A DNA stretch of 64,000 nt from Salinispira pacifica (GTDB lineage Bacteria; Spirochaetota; Spirochaetia; DSM-27196; Salinispiraceae): NCBI RefSeq assembly GCF_000507245.1, contig NC_023035.1, positions 2,085,501-2,149,500 of the forward strand, written 5' to 3'. The translations under genes and the position numbers were made by a program. Shown here piece after piece: positions 51,798 through 59,723 of this stretch (position 1 is its first letter; each line of letters starts with the position of its first letter). The notes beneath the pieces are model-generated. The model searched no databases and had not been told where the DNA came from. It worked only from the letters and a program-made list of their open reading frames with translations.

Positions 51798-52898
51798 ATG
51801 AACACAACAAATTTGGAGTCCATCGGCTGGAACAGTCACTGGAACCGAAAATATCTCGAAACATGCAAAACCAACGTACAAGGAAAAGATTGTATACCGG
51901 CACGAATCACCGGCAGACACCATGACCTGTTCACCGTTCAGAGCGAAGATAGAGAATTCCTCTGTAATCCTGCGGGCAGGCTGAGACAGGGGCGTACATG
52001 GCCTGCTGTGGGAGACTGGGTGATTCTGCAGCTCCCGGACGATAACTCAAACGGAGTTATCCACACTGTTCTGGAACGAAGGAGCAGCTTCCAGCGCAGC
52101 GCATCGGGAAAACGGAGCTCTCTACAGATAATCGCAGCAAATATCGACCTGGTGCTCATCATATCCGGCATGGATGGCGATTTTAATCTCAGACGCATAG
52201 AACGGTACATGACCCTGGCCTGGGATTCCGGGGCGTCCCCCGTACTCATACTCAATAAAGAAGATCTGGTTGAGCATCCCGATGATTACGTCCACGAGGC
52301 GGAGTTGTACACGCCGGGAGCACCAATTTTTCACATATCTGCTAAAAACGGCAGCGGTGTGGATGCTTTGAGAAGTCATTTCACACAAGGGCAGACTGCA
52401 GTATTGGTGGGCTCATCCGGCTCAGGAAAATCCACGTTGCTGAATGCATTGCTGGGAGAGGATGTTCAGAAAACATCCTCTCTGCGCGAAAACGATCACC
52501 GCGGACGTCATACCACCACAAGCCGGCAGCTGTTTCCCCTTGCCGATTTCGGCGCAATAATCGATACCCCGGGTTTGAGAGAAGTGGGACTCAGCGTAGA
52601 CTCCTCTTCCATGGATACGAGCTTCTCAGATATTTCAGAGCTTGCCGGGTATTGCCGCTTTAAAGACTGCAGCCATGAGCACGAACCGGGATGCGCCGTC
52701 CTGGAAGCTGTGAGAGAAGAGAGAATTCTCCCTGACAGGTATGAAGCATATCTCAAACAGAAGAAAGAGCTGTTCTTCATGCAAAACCGGCAGGAGGCTC
52801 TCCGGAGAAAGCATGAATGGGAAAAGGAAATTGCACAGTATGTGAAAAAACAACGGAAAAAGGCCGGAAAAGGGAGGGATGCTGAAAATGGGTCGTAA
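51798..52898 (+). CDS. rsgA: Ribosome small-subunit GTPase RsgA
   Basis: 366 residues. N-terminal OB fold (about 30-95), then a circularly permuted GTPase: LVLIISGMDGDFNLRRIERYM, NKEDL (G4), ISAKNGSG (G5), then GSSGSGKSTLLNALLG (G1, about 210-225) and IDTPGLREVG (G3), with the zinc-binding C-terminal CRFKDCSHEHEPGCAV. RsgA checks 30S subunit maturation late in assembly. The C-terminal lysine/arginine-rich helix is usual. The stop overlaps the start of the RNHCP gene, so both are likely co-translated. Confidence 0.95.
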   Translation: MNTTNLESIGWNSHWNRKYLETCKTNVQGKDCIPARITGRHHDLFTVQSEDREFLCNPAGRLRQGRTWPAVGDWVILQLPDDNSNGVIHTVLERRSSFQRSASGKRSSLQIIAANIDLVLIISGMDGDFNLRRIERYMTLAWDSGASPVLILNKEDLVEHPDDYVHEAELYTPGAPIFHISAKNGSGVDALRSHFTQGQTAVLVGSSGSGKSTLLNALLGEDVQKTSSLRENDHRGRHTTTSRQLFPLADFGAIIDTPGLREVGLSVDSSSMDTSFSDISELAGYCRFKDCSHEHEPGCAVLEAVREERILPDRYEAYLKQKKELFFMQNRQEALRRKHEWEKEIAQYVKKQRKKAGKGRDAENGS

Positions 52899-53244
52899 GT
52901 ATGAACAAAAATACCAGTCAGTCAGCAGCGGCTTCGGCCCTTTCCGGTGCACACACTGCGGTACCGCGGTAATTCCACCTGCCTCCGGCTCCCGGCACCG
53001 CAATCATTGTCCTGCCTGCCTTCGCAGCCTCCACGTGGATCTGCTGCCCGGTGACCGGCGCAGCCGCTGCAGGGATATTATGCATCCCATTGCCCTCTGG
53101 GTAAAAGACGACGGAGAACTGTCGATTCTTCATCGATGCGAGAAATGCGGAACGGTGAAATCAAACCGGATTCTTCCCGACGACAGCGAGCCGTTAATCA
53201 GCGAACTAGCAGCACGTCCCGCTTTGGCGGTGGGCCTCGCATAG
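52888..53244 (+). CDS. RNHCP-domain zinc-binding protein
   Basis: 118 residues from the ATG at 52888; the in-frame ATG at 52879 sits directly on its GGGAGG, so the second is slightly better spaced. The family signature RNHCPACLRSLHVDL is exact. Further CXXC pairs (RCTHCG; HRCEKCG) should form zinc sites. The function of RNHCP proteins is not established; they are frequently next to rsgA, as here, which suggests a link to ribosomes or translation. The C-terminal 20 residues are hydrophobic/Ala-rich. Confidence 0.85.
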   Translation: MGRKYEQKYQSVSSGFGPFRCTHCGTAVIPPASGSRHRNHCPACLRSLHVDLLPGDRRSRCRDIMHPIALWVKDDGELSILHRCEKCGTVKSNRILPDDSEPLISELAARPALAVGLA

Positions 53245-53259
53245 TGAGGAGTGAGTCAT

Positions 53260-53297
53260 AAAAAAACGGGATGTCCGGACAAAAGCCCGGCATCCCG
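53260..53297 (-). terminator. Rho-independent terminator of the FMN lipoprotein gene
   Basis: Stem CGGGATG(T)CCGG (53267-53278) pairs with CCCGGCATCCCG (53286-53297), and the minus-strand transcript then runs into seven U (A at 53260-53266 on the plus strand). It also lies 22 bp after the convergent RNHCP gene and may end that transcript weakly. Confidence 0.85.
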
Positions 53298-53334
53298 CAT
53301 TCTTTCAAAAAGCCTTAGACATAGTTGAAGGTAC

Positions 53335-54123
53335 TTACTGCATTTTCAGCTGACCTACTGCTTTCTGAATTAGTCCGAAATAGTCATAGAAGTCGGAAGC
53401 GGTTGCTCCGGTTACAGCATCGGCTACAGACCATTTCCGCATGCCGTCGCTGTCTTCTTCGCTTGCCCGAACCATTTCAGCAGGAGAGAAACCAACGCCG
53501 CTTGTTTCAGCGAATTCTTCAATGGCTTCCATGTTGCCCATCCAGCCGAGACCGAAGTTCCAGTACTCGGAACCGCGCTTGAACAGACCGCCGTAGTTGG
53601 TTGTCTCAACCGCTTCACCCTGTCCGCCGAACTCTTTGAACACTTTGAAACCGCCGGCTGCAATGTTGTCATAGTATGCTTCCATGGTGGAATGATTCCG
53701 CAGAATCGCTTTTTCAAGCACGGTGTTGCCCGCAGCTTCACCGTTTTCATCGGCAGCCACATAGACAAGAGCCGTGCCTACAGTTGTTCCGGTATACATG
53801 GTTCCGGCATATTCAACCCATTTGGCAACACGAACCTCAGAACCGCGCTGAATGTAAAATACGGTGTTATCTTCAGTCCAGCCGTCTTCACCCACTGTCA
53901 CAACAGCCAGTGAATGAGGAAGAAATGCTTCATCCAGGGTTACCTCCAGGCGGCCTTCCGCATCTGTTGTAACCACAGCCTGTCCCACGTATCCGCCGTG
54001 AGTATATGCATATGCTTCAACAGCCTGATTCGGTGCAAAACCGGTGGGTGCTTCAGCGCTTGAACAGCCAATCAATGCGATTGCAATGAGAGCAATCACG
54101 AGTACGGATATGATTTTCTTCAT
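53335..54123 (-). CDS. FMN-binding lipoprotein with covalent flavin motif
   Basis: 262 residues from the ATG at 54123 (GAGG eight bases upstream). A lipoprotein signal, hydrophobic ISVLVIALIAIALIGC with lipobox cysteine C20, is followed by an FMN_bind domain. The C-terminal DAVTGAT (235-241) is the recognition motif of ApbE flavin transferase, which attaches FMN to the last Thr (T241). The protein would sit outside the cytoplasmic membrane and carry electrons by its flavin, as PplA-type lipoproteins do in extracellular electron transfer. No ApbE or NADH dehydrogenase partner is in the window. Upstream DNA is AT-rich and there is a perfect 7-bp hairpin in its leader. Confidence 0.85.
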   Translation of the reverse strand: MKKIISVLVIALIAIALIGCSSAEAPTGFAPNQAVEAYAYTHGGYVGQAVVTTDAEGRLEVTLDEAFLPHSLAVVTVGEDGWTEDNTVFYIQRGSEVRVAKWVEYAGTMYTGTTVGTALVYVAADENGEAAGNTVLEKAILRNHSTMEAYYDNIAAGGFKVFKEFGGQGEAVETTNYGGLFKRGSEYWNFGLGWMGNMEAIEEFAETSGVGFSPAEMVRASEEDSDGMRKWSVADAVTGATASDFYDYFGLIQKAVGQLKMQ

Positions 54124-54153
54124 AGTCGGTACCTCGTCTCCTAAAAGTTTCAA

Positions 54154-54171
54154 CCCGGATTAACATCCGGG
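54154..54171 (-). promoter_or_regulatory. Leader hairpin before the FMN lipoprotein gene
   Basis: Perfect CCCGGAT-TAAC-ATCCGGG stem-loop (54154-54171) about 30 bases before the ATG. It lies just upstream of the ribosome-binding site in an otherwise AT-rich leader, so it could stabilise the 5' end of the mRNA. Confidence 0.5.
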
Positions 54172-54410
54172 ATATGAGATAATAATATAATTTATTTCAC
54201 AATATATCCAGTACTTTCTTATTATTTATTCAAAACAGCTTTTTATGTGAATTTTTTTGTGATTAAACTCTATACAGTTTTTGAAATTGTTCAGCTGAAA
54301 CAATGCGAATCGAAAAGTGCTAGTGAGTAGTATATTCAACCGGTATAAAGAGAATTTTCAGGAGTTAAAAAAGAGATTTTTTCAGGGAAGGTTAAATACT
54401 GCTAAGTTAT
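54172..54410. other. AT-rich intergenic region
   Basis: Strikingly AT-rich compared with the rest of the window (runs of A/T between about 54180 and 54400). It carries several possible -10 elements for the minus-strand lipoprotein gene, such as TTGAAT with 17 bp to TGGATA. No gene is credible here; a 61-codon plus-strand frame at 54317 has no ribosome-binding site. Confidence 0.6.
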
Positions 54411-54432
54411 GCCGTCTGAGAATCCAGACGGC
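54411..54432 (-). terminator. Hairpin after the membrane chemoreceptor gene
   Basis: Perfect 8-bp stem GCCGTCTG-AGAATC-CAGACGGC, 22 bases after the chemoreceptor stop on the minus strand. There is no U-tract, so termination would be Rho-dependent or weak. Confidence 0.5.
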
Positions 54433-54453
54433 TGTAAAATGTACTGAAGATGC

Positions 54454-56076
54454 TCAGCCAAGGGACTCTTCGAGGACACGTATGTGCCGGGTGTTTTCCT
54501 GACCGATTTGTACAATTGATTCGCTTTCTTTCTCAATACTCTGTGCTGTGTCACCAATCTGATTCACTGATCCGGATATCTGCCGAACTGAATCGCTGAT
54601 ACTCTCAACACTCTTACTTCCTGCAGATATCTGAGAACTTACATTTGTCAGAGATTCATGGACAAGGTTGTTAACTTCTGCAAGGTTATTGGTTGTGTTC
54701 TGGATTTCATCGCTTCCCGCAGCCAGTTCCCTAAGTCCTGAAATCATCTCGCCCAGGGAATCGTGGACATCCTGTATTTTACTTGAGATTTTATGGAACT
54801 GACCTTCCATTTCACCAAATGCGCTCACAGCCTGATCAACTTCCGCCACATTGTCGGTCACACGGTTTTGTATCTGTGTGAGATTGTCACTGATCTCGCC
54901 GCTGAGCTTCCGAATTTCATGGGCAACAACCGCAAACCCCCTGCCTCTGTCGCCTGCATGGGCAGCCTCAATGGAAGCATTCATTGCCAGAAGATTGGTT
55001 CTTTCAGAGATATCCCGGATCACATGAATAACCTCCAGCATTTGTGCGGAAGCCTCCCGGGAGCTCTGGAAAGCGTTTGCTGTAGTTCCCATCCTGGCTG
55101 CCATTGCTTTTTCAGAAGAGATCAATTCTTCAAGTTGGGTCTTTTTATCGTTTGCCGAGTGGGAAAGCTGTTTAATAGAGGCCGTTATCTCGGCAATAAC
55201 GGATGATGTCTGCTCAACTGCCGATGATTGAGTGTGCATTTCACCGGCGACTGCTTTTTCCGCACTCTGAATGTTGGCGTAGGCAGCTCCAGTCTGATCT
55301 ATTTCTTCCTGGAGTCTTGAAATAGATGCCTGTATACTGATGATTTCAGAGTTTATACCACGAATAGAATCAAGCGAGCTTTGGGCGGACTGATCAAGTT
55401 TTTCCGATATATTTACCCCGTCCTTTACTGAACCAACCGCATTCGCAAGCAATCCAAATCTATTTTCAGATTCACTGTTAACTTCCATAAGACGTTTCAG
55501 TGTCTTTCTTGAGGAATAAACCACCATTACAATAAAGGCCAGCGCAAGCACTGTGAGTATTACCGGAGCTATGATTATGAAGCTGTAGTCGGATGAGGGT
55601 ATTCCGTTCTGCTGAGCATACGGGATTACCTTGGTGAATGCAGATACCAATAATCCGGCAATAATTGTAACCGAAATAACAGCAGCCTGCCGTGCAGAAT
55701 TAGAAAGCAGCGCCAATGCGGCAAGAGTGGGCAGAAAATAGGTTAATGACTCATTCACAGCTCTGATTGACGGGTCAATTCCCAATACCCCGACAGCATA
55801 GCCCATCACCACCGCCAGATAAATAATCATATCTGCTACCTGATTTGCTTTTCCCTTCAGGAGAAACGGCAGACCTCCAAAGAGAATCACGGCAAAAGCA
55901 AGTTCGAGAAATGCAGGAACAAGGTCCCCTTCCACAAGATTCAATACAAACCCGAAAACAAAAAGACTCCCGGTGAATAATTCAATCCAGAACAGGGATT
56001 GAGCACGATATACCATGACGAGAGATTGGCTGGAATAAATCTCCTCGATCTTATTACTTACTGATTTGATGAGCAT
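54454..56076 (-). CDS. Methyl-accepting chemotaxis protein with a six-helix membrane sensor
   Basis: 540 residues. Residues about 28-200 form six hydrophobic helices ([21 protein letters not shown] ... [25 protein letters not shown]) with very short loops and no periplasmic domain or HAMP. A signalling domain with the hairpin tip [35 protein letters not shown] follows. It therefore senses from within the membrane, for instance hydrophobic molecules, membrane potential or redox state, rather than a soluble periplasmic ligand. Its neighbour is an extracytoplasmic flavoprotein, so redox sensing is an attractive inference only. Confidence 0.9.
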   Translation of the reverse strand: MLIKSVSNKIEEIYSSQSLVMVYRAQSLFWIELFTGSLFVFGFVLNLVEGDLVPAFLELAFAVILFGGLPFLLKGKANQVADMIIYLAVVMGYAVGVLGIDPSIRAVNESLTYFLPTLAALALLSNSARQAAVISVTIIAGLLVSAFTKVIPYAQQNGIPSSDYSFIIIAPVILTVLALAFIVMVVYSSRKTLKRLMEVNSESENRFGLLANAVGSVKDGVNISEKLDQSAQSSLDSIRGINSEIISIQASISRLQEEIDQTGAAYANIQSAEKAVAGEMHTQSSAVEQTSSVIAEITASIKQLSHSANDKKTQLEELISSEKAMAARMGTTANAFQSSREASAQMLEVIHVIRDISERTNLLAMNASIEAAHAGDRGRGFAVVAHEIRKLSGEISDNLTQIQNRVTDNVAEVDQAVSAFGEMEGQFHKISSKIQDVHDSLGEMISGLRELAAGSDEIQNTTNNLAEVNNLVHESLTNVSSQISAGSKSVESISDSVRQISGSVNQIGDTAQSIEKESESIVQIGQENTRHIRVLEESLG

Positions 56077-56245
56077 TTACAAATTCCTTTTTTGAAATAT
56101 AATACATATTCAATTGCTTTAAGCGGCGTAACATACCATAAATCTCTTATAGATATCAAGATAGGAGCGCAGGCATCAGATTTCTACAGTTATTGACCGG
56201 TTCCGGAACTCTCGATGCTCAGTAACTCCCACCCCTATAAATTTC

Positions 56246-56275
56246 TTGACATTGTGGATACCATCAACCTACCAT
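56246..56275 (+). promoter_or_regulatory. Promoter of the PII/PtsN/Mrp operon
   Basis: TTGACA (56246-56251), 18-bp spacer, TACCAT (56270-56275), ending 16 bp before the PII-like ATG with GGAG in between. Confidence 0.6.
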
Positions 56276-56291
56276 TCCTACGGAGAGTATC

Positions 56292-56639
56292 ATGAAATTG
56301 CTGGTGTTTGTTCTGAATAAAGAAGAGTTTCTTGAAGATGTTCTGGAAGCCTATGTGGAGGCGGGTGTTGCCGGCGCTACTCTCCTGGATTCCGAAGGAA
56401 TGGGGCGGTTTCTCGCCTACGAGGTTCCACTGTTTGCCGGGTTCAAGGAGTTCATGAAGGGCAATAAACCCTACAATAAAACGATCATTTCAGTTATTAA
56501 AAATGATGATATTATCAGCCGGGTGAAAACCCTGGTGGACAAGGTGGTGGGCGGTCTGGAGAATCCCGGAACGGGCATTATGTTTACCATTCCTGTCGAC
56601 TGGGCCACCGGACTGGTTCCCGAGGACGAAGAGGTTTAG
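56292..56639 (+). CDS. PII-like signalling protein
   Basis: 115 residues. Ferredoxin-like PII fold by pattern: KLLVFVLNKEEFLEDVLEAYVEAGVAGATLLDSEGMG, then NKTIISVIKNDDIISRVKTLVDKVVGG and NPGTGIMFTIPVDWATGLV. The T-loop region is short and the sequence lacks the canonical GlnB uridylylation site, so it is a non-classical PII relative. PII-like proteins bind nucleotides and control partner membrane proteins. It is the first gene of a transcript that goes on to ptsN-like and ion-pump subunits, so it may report a nucleotide or ion status to that complex. Confidence 0.75.
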   Translation: MKLLVFVLNKEEFLEDVLEAYVEAGVAGATLLDSEGMGRFLAYEVPLFAGFKEFMKGNKPYNKTIISVIKNDDIISRVKTLVDKVVGGLENPGTGIMFTIPVDWATGLVPEDEEV

Positions 56640-56643
56640 GCGT

Positions 56644-57102
56644 ATGGGTGCACTGTGTAAAATGATTTCCCCGAAATGGATTCTCGTGGACGAGATTGTC
56701 TCAGATAAAAAGGAGTGTATCAGAAAGCTGATACATGCCCTGGAGGCAAGCGGTGACGTCCAGGATGCCGAAGGACTGCTGTCAGATATTATGGAACGGG
56801 AGGGGCTTTCCTCAACCGCCGTGGGTTCGGGCTGTGCCATTCCCCACGCCCACTCGGCTTCCATCACCGCTACCAGGGTGGCCGCCGCTCGCCTGCATGA
56901 ACCCATCGATTTCGGTTCCCAGGACGGGGATCAGGTTCAGCTGGTGTTTCTCATGGCGGGTCCCAAGAAAGACACGGGAATACACTTGAAAGTTCTGTCG
57001 AAGGTGGCCCGGCTCCTCCATGACCCGGCATACCGGAGCCGGTTTCTTGAGGCTTCAGATGCTGAATCCTTCTACGCCGTGCTCTGCCAGACGGAAACCT
57101 AG
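56644..57102 (+). CDS. PTS EIIA domain protein (PtsN/EIIA-Fru type)
   Basis: 152 residues. EIIA domain of the fructose/nitrogen class with the phospho-accepting histidine in VGSGCAIPHAHS (about H65) and QLVFLMAGPKKDTGIHLKVLSKVARLL. It lacks EIIB/EIIC partners, so it is regulatory rather than a sugar permease part. In enterobacteria PtsN controls potassium uptake and sensor kinases. Placed four bases after the PII-like gene and three bases before mrpE, it probably connects ion transport to phosphotransfer state. Confidence 0.88.
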   Translation: MGALCKMISPKWILVDEIVSDKKECIRKLIHALEASGDVQDAEGLLSDIMEREGLSSTAVGSGCAIPHAHSASITATRVAAARLHEPIDFGSQDGDQVQLVFLMAGPKKDTGIHLKVLSKVARLLHDPAYRSRFLEASDAESFYAVLCQTET

Positions 57103-57105
57103 TTC

Positions 57106-57618
57106 ATGAGAGCTGATCAGAGGTGGCGGCTCATCCGCTTTTTTATTACCAGTGCGGTTCTGTATCTCATTTGGCTCATATTCACTGCAAGTGTAGAACC
57201 TTTCTCCCTGATTGCCGGAGCACTGGGGTCGGTTTTTGTGGCAGCCCTCACCTACGATGAGTTTATTGCCTCCCACGAGGCGTCCCTCAACTCGTTTATG
57301 CCCAAACCTCTCATGCTGATACTCTATCTGCTGCTTCTGTTGTATGTACTCTATGTGTCCAGCTTCCAACTCCTTGCAGCGGTGTTCACCGGACGGATCA
57401 ATCCCAGAATTGTACACTTCCGCACACGTGTTAAATCGGATTTGGGCAGAATGGTTCTATCCAATTCAATCACCTTCACCCCGGGAACTATCACCATAGA
57501 TCTGAATGACGACCATTTGATTGTCCACTGGATTTTCTGCAACACTTCCAATTCCCGGGCCGCCGGGGAACAGGTGAAAGGCCGGCTGGAAAAGCTGCTC
57601 AGGAGGGTATGGCAGTGA
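57106..57618 (+). CDS. mrpE: Na+/H+ antiporter subunit E (MrpE/MbhA-like)
   Basis: 170 residues, MnhE family: FFITSAVLYLIWLIFTAS membrane helix, LILYLLLLLYVLYVSSFQLLAAVFTG, RINPRIVHFRTRVKSDLGRMVLSNSITFTPGTITIDLNDDHLIVHWI. One of the small hydrophobic subunits of Mrp-type cation/proton antiporters. Opens the membrane module; its stop overlaps the mrpF start by ten bases. Confidence 0.9.
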   Translation: MRADQRWRLIRFFITSAVLYLIWLIFTASVEPFSLIAGALGSVFVAALTYDEFIASHEASLNSFMPKPLMLILYLLLLLYVLYVSSFQLLAAVFTGRINPRIVHFRTRVKSDLGRMVLSNSITFTPGTITIDLNDDHLIVHWIFCNTSNSRAAGEQVKGRLEKLLRRVWQ

Positions 57619-57896
57619 GAGGGCTTATGCTTGAGCTGATGCAGTGGGTGCTGGCCGGTGCTTCAGCAGTGGTTTTCATCAGGCTGATCATCGGTCCAAC
57701 CGGAGCGGACCGCCTTGTGGCACTGAATATCCTTTCCGGCCTGGCCCTTGCCTTTCTGGTAACCCGGGGGGTGGCCCTGGGTCGGGCACTCTACCTTGAT
57801 GTGGCCCTTGTCTATGACATATTCGGATTTCTGGGATTTCTCGCCATCGCACGTTTTCTTAAAGACAAGATATCAGATGAGGATGGTCCGGCATAA
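57609..57896 (+). CDS. mrpF: Antiporter subunit F (MrpF/MbhB-like)
   Basis: 95 residues with three membrane helices: WVLAGASAVVFIRLIIGPTGADRLVALNILSGLALAFLV and DVALVYDIFGFLGFLAIARFL, the conserved GPT-DR and DVALVY blocks of MnhF/MrpF. Overlaps mrpE by ten bases and shares one base with mrpG (TAATG). Confidence 0.92.
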   Translation: MAVRGLMLELMQWVLAGASAVVFIRLIIGPTGADRLVALNILSGLALAFLVTRGVALGRALYLDVALVYDIFGFLGFLAIARFLKDKISDEDGPA

Positions 57897-58333
57897 TGGA
57901 ACTTCTACGGGAAATTCTGGCGGGTATCGCGTTCACTCTGGCGGGGATATTCACACTGGGGGGAATAATCGGTCTGTTCCGGTTCCCCGATGCCTACACC
58001 CGACTCCAGGCCGGTTCCCTGGCGGGAACCACCTCGGTAATATCGGTCTTTATCGGTGCACTCATACTGGCTCCCGACTGGGCGATCGCAGGGCGGATCG
58101 TAATTATTATTATATTTTTCCTGCTCTCTTCCCCCACCGGAGCTCACATTGTGGCCCGTTTCGCATGGAATTCCGATCTGCCTGCCTGGAAGCCCAGAGA
58201 TCAGAAACGCAGCGGACCGGAACGGAAAATGAAACCCCGGCGCAAACGGCGTCTAAGGAACATCATGCAGAAGCGTCTGCGGCGAAACCGCCGCCAGGGA
58301 CCTTCCGGGGACGCTCCGGAGGATATGGAATGA
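57896..58333 (+). CDS. mrpG: Antiporter subunit G (MrpG/MbhC-like)
   Basis: 145 residues. IAFTLAGIFTLGGIIGLFRFPDAYTRLQAGSLAGTTSVISVFIGALIL is the MnhG/MrpG core with the conserved RFPD-Y-R. The last about 45 residues are an Arg/Lys-rich tail (KPRDQKRSGPERKMKPRRKRR) not usual for the family. ATGA overlap with the next gene. Confidence 0.9.
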   Translation: MELLREILAGIAFTLAGIFTLGGIIGLFRFPDAYTRLQAGSLAGTTSVISVFIGALILAPDWAIAGRIVIIIIFFLLSSPTGAHIVARFAWNSDLPAWKPRDQKRSGPERKMKPRRKRRLRNIMQKRLRRNRRQGPSGDAPEDME

Positions 58334-58566
58334 TTATTCTGTTTCTTTCGGTTATTGCAATTCTTTCCGTCTATACCCTGCTTTCCCGGGATCTGCTGTA
58401 CGGGGTAATTGCCCTTTCGGGGATCAGTCTGGTTTCCGCACTTCTGTTTTACCTGCTGCAGGCTCCGGACGTTGCGATTACCGAGGCTGCTGTGGGCGCC
58501 GGTGTATCCACGGTAATTTTTGTCTGGGCCATAAAAGCCACGCAAAGGGGTGATGAGGATGAATAA
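58330..58566 (+). CDS. DUF4040/MbhD-like subunit
   Basis: 78 residues, three membrane helices, starting at the ATG overlapping the mrpG stop. IILFLSVIAILSVYTLLSRDLLYGVIALSGISLVSALLFYLLQAPDVAITEAAVGAGVSTVIFVWAI is the MbhD/DUF4040 unit, which in classical MrpA is the C-terminal part. It stands alone here as in archaeal Mbh hydrogenases. A longer frame reading through mrpG is spurious. Confidence 0.88.
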   Translation: MIILFLSVIAILSVYTLLSRDLLYGVIALSGISLVSALLFYLLQAPDVAITEAAVGAGVSTVIFVWAIKATQRGDEDE

Positions 58567-59383
58567 ATCCGAAGACAAAAGTCGCAGGAACGGTTCCTCC
58601 CGGGGCGCAGACATAGCCCGTTCATCCGGGGCTTCGGCAGCGGGGTTCTACATTCAGATTGCTCTTGCGGTGCTGGCTGCCGGTCTGCTCATTCTCCCCC
58701 TGATTCTCAGCGAACATCCATGGCCGGAAATCGCCCGGGATTTTCTTGAGAATAACGCCCGGCAGGAAACCGGAGCATTGAACACCGTAAGCTCAATTTA
58801 TCTGGGATACCGGGTCTTCGACACGCTGGGGGAAACCATCGTGCTTCTGGTGGCAGTGAGCGGTACTATCGGGATCATCGCCCACAGCGGGTCGGTTCTC
58901 GCCAAGGGCTTCGACCTGGAAGAACCCGGACCTTCAACCACCACCCATGGAGAAAACATCCACCCCAAAAGACTCCGCACCGCCCTTATTGAGGTGGTAA
59001 CCGGAAAGCTGGGACCAATCGTCCTGATTTTCGGCGTATACGTCATGCTCTACGGTCACCTCTCTCCCGGCGGCGGATTTCAGGGTGGCGTGGTTATCGC
59101 ATCGGGTATAGTGTTTCTTTCTCTGGGCGGCAGACGTGGTGCATCCACCCGCCTCACCGAGCCGGGAATTCTTGCAGGACTTGAGGCCGGAGCCTTTTGT
59201 GTCCTCATCCTGGCAGGTCTCACCGGAAGCGCAGTGGCCCAAGGATTTTTCTCCAACTTTATTTCCGGCATGGGACTTCCAGACGTTGCCTTTATCGTAT
59301 TTTTGAATACGGTTATCGGATTGAAAGTGGGTGCGGGGATCGGATTTATGAGCATTGCCATGCTGGGGAGGGTTCATGATTGA
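58559..59383 (+). CDS. MbhE-like/MrpB fusion subunit
   Basis: About 274 residues. The ATG at 58559 has AAGGGG at eight bases; starts at 58550 and 58553 are also possible. Residues about 70-105 (LNTVSSIYLGYRVFDTLGETIVLLVAVSGTIGI) match MbhE, and residues about 140-274 (TALIEVVTGKLGPIVLIFGVYVMLYGHLSPGGGFQGGVVIASG) match MnhB/MrpB. MbhE and MbhF are separate in archaeal Mbh, so this is a fusion of the two. A Ser/Arg-rich N-terminal tail precedes the first helix. Confidence 0.87.
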   Translation: MNKSEDKSRRNGSSRGADIARSSGASAAGFYIQIALAVLAAGLLILPLILSEHPWPEIARDFLENNARQETGALNTVSSIYLGYRVFDTLGETIVLLVAVSGTIGIIAHSGSVLAKGFDLEEPGPSTTTHGENIHPKRLRTALIEVVTGKLGPIVLIFGVYVMLYGHLSPGGGFQGGVVIASGIVFLSLGGRRGASTRLTEPGILAGLEAGAFCVLILAGLTGSAVAQGFFSNFISGMGLPDVAFIVFLNTVIGLKVGAGIGFMSIAMLGRVHD

Positions 59384-59723
59384 GAGAATATTGCTATCAG
59401 TGATCTTTCTCACCGGGTTCACCGCCATTATCGCCAACCGGAATATCATCAAAAAGATTTTCGGTCTTACCATCATCAACACCGCAGCAGTGCTCCTGTT
59501 TATTGTGGAGGGGGCGGGAATCGGAACGGAAGCCCCGATTCTGGGAGAGGGGATCAGCGCAATAGTAGACCCGGTTCCCCAGGCCCTCATGCTCACCGCA
59601 ATTGTAATCGGCGTGTGCATCAATGCATTGGCCCTGGCCCTGGCATACCGACTCTACAATGCCACGGGATCGTTCAACATCGACACTATATATCAACGGC
59701 TGAGCAGTGATGAGCACAATTAA
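59376..59723 (+). CDS. mrpC: Antiporter subunit C (MrpC/NuoK-like)
   Basis: 115 residues from the ATG at 59376 (GGGGAGGG upstream), overlapping the preceding gene by eight bases. Three membrane helices with IIKKIFGLTIINTAAVLLFIV, GEGISAIVDPVPQALMLTAIVIGVCINALALALAYRLY: the DP-PQAL-LTAIVI block typifies MnhC/MrpC, homologous to complex I NuoK. Forms part of the ion path. Confidence 0.92.
   Translation: MIERILLSVIFLTGFTAIIANRNIIKKIFGLTIINTAAVLLFIVEGAGIGTEAPILGEGISAIVDPVPQALMLTAIVIGVCINALALALAYRLYNATGSFNIDTIYQRLSSDEHN

Noticed and set aside
54317-54502. 61-codon frame in the AT-rich gap
   Set aside because: No ribosome-binding site, crosses a hairpin and runs into the chemoreceptor gene on the other strand.
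57796-58566. 256-residue frame covering mrpF, mrpG and the DUF4040 gene
   Set aside because: Only its last 78 residues are a real membrane subunit; the rest is out-of-frame reading of mrpF and mrpG. The DUF4040 gene begins at the ATG at 58330.
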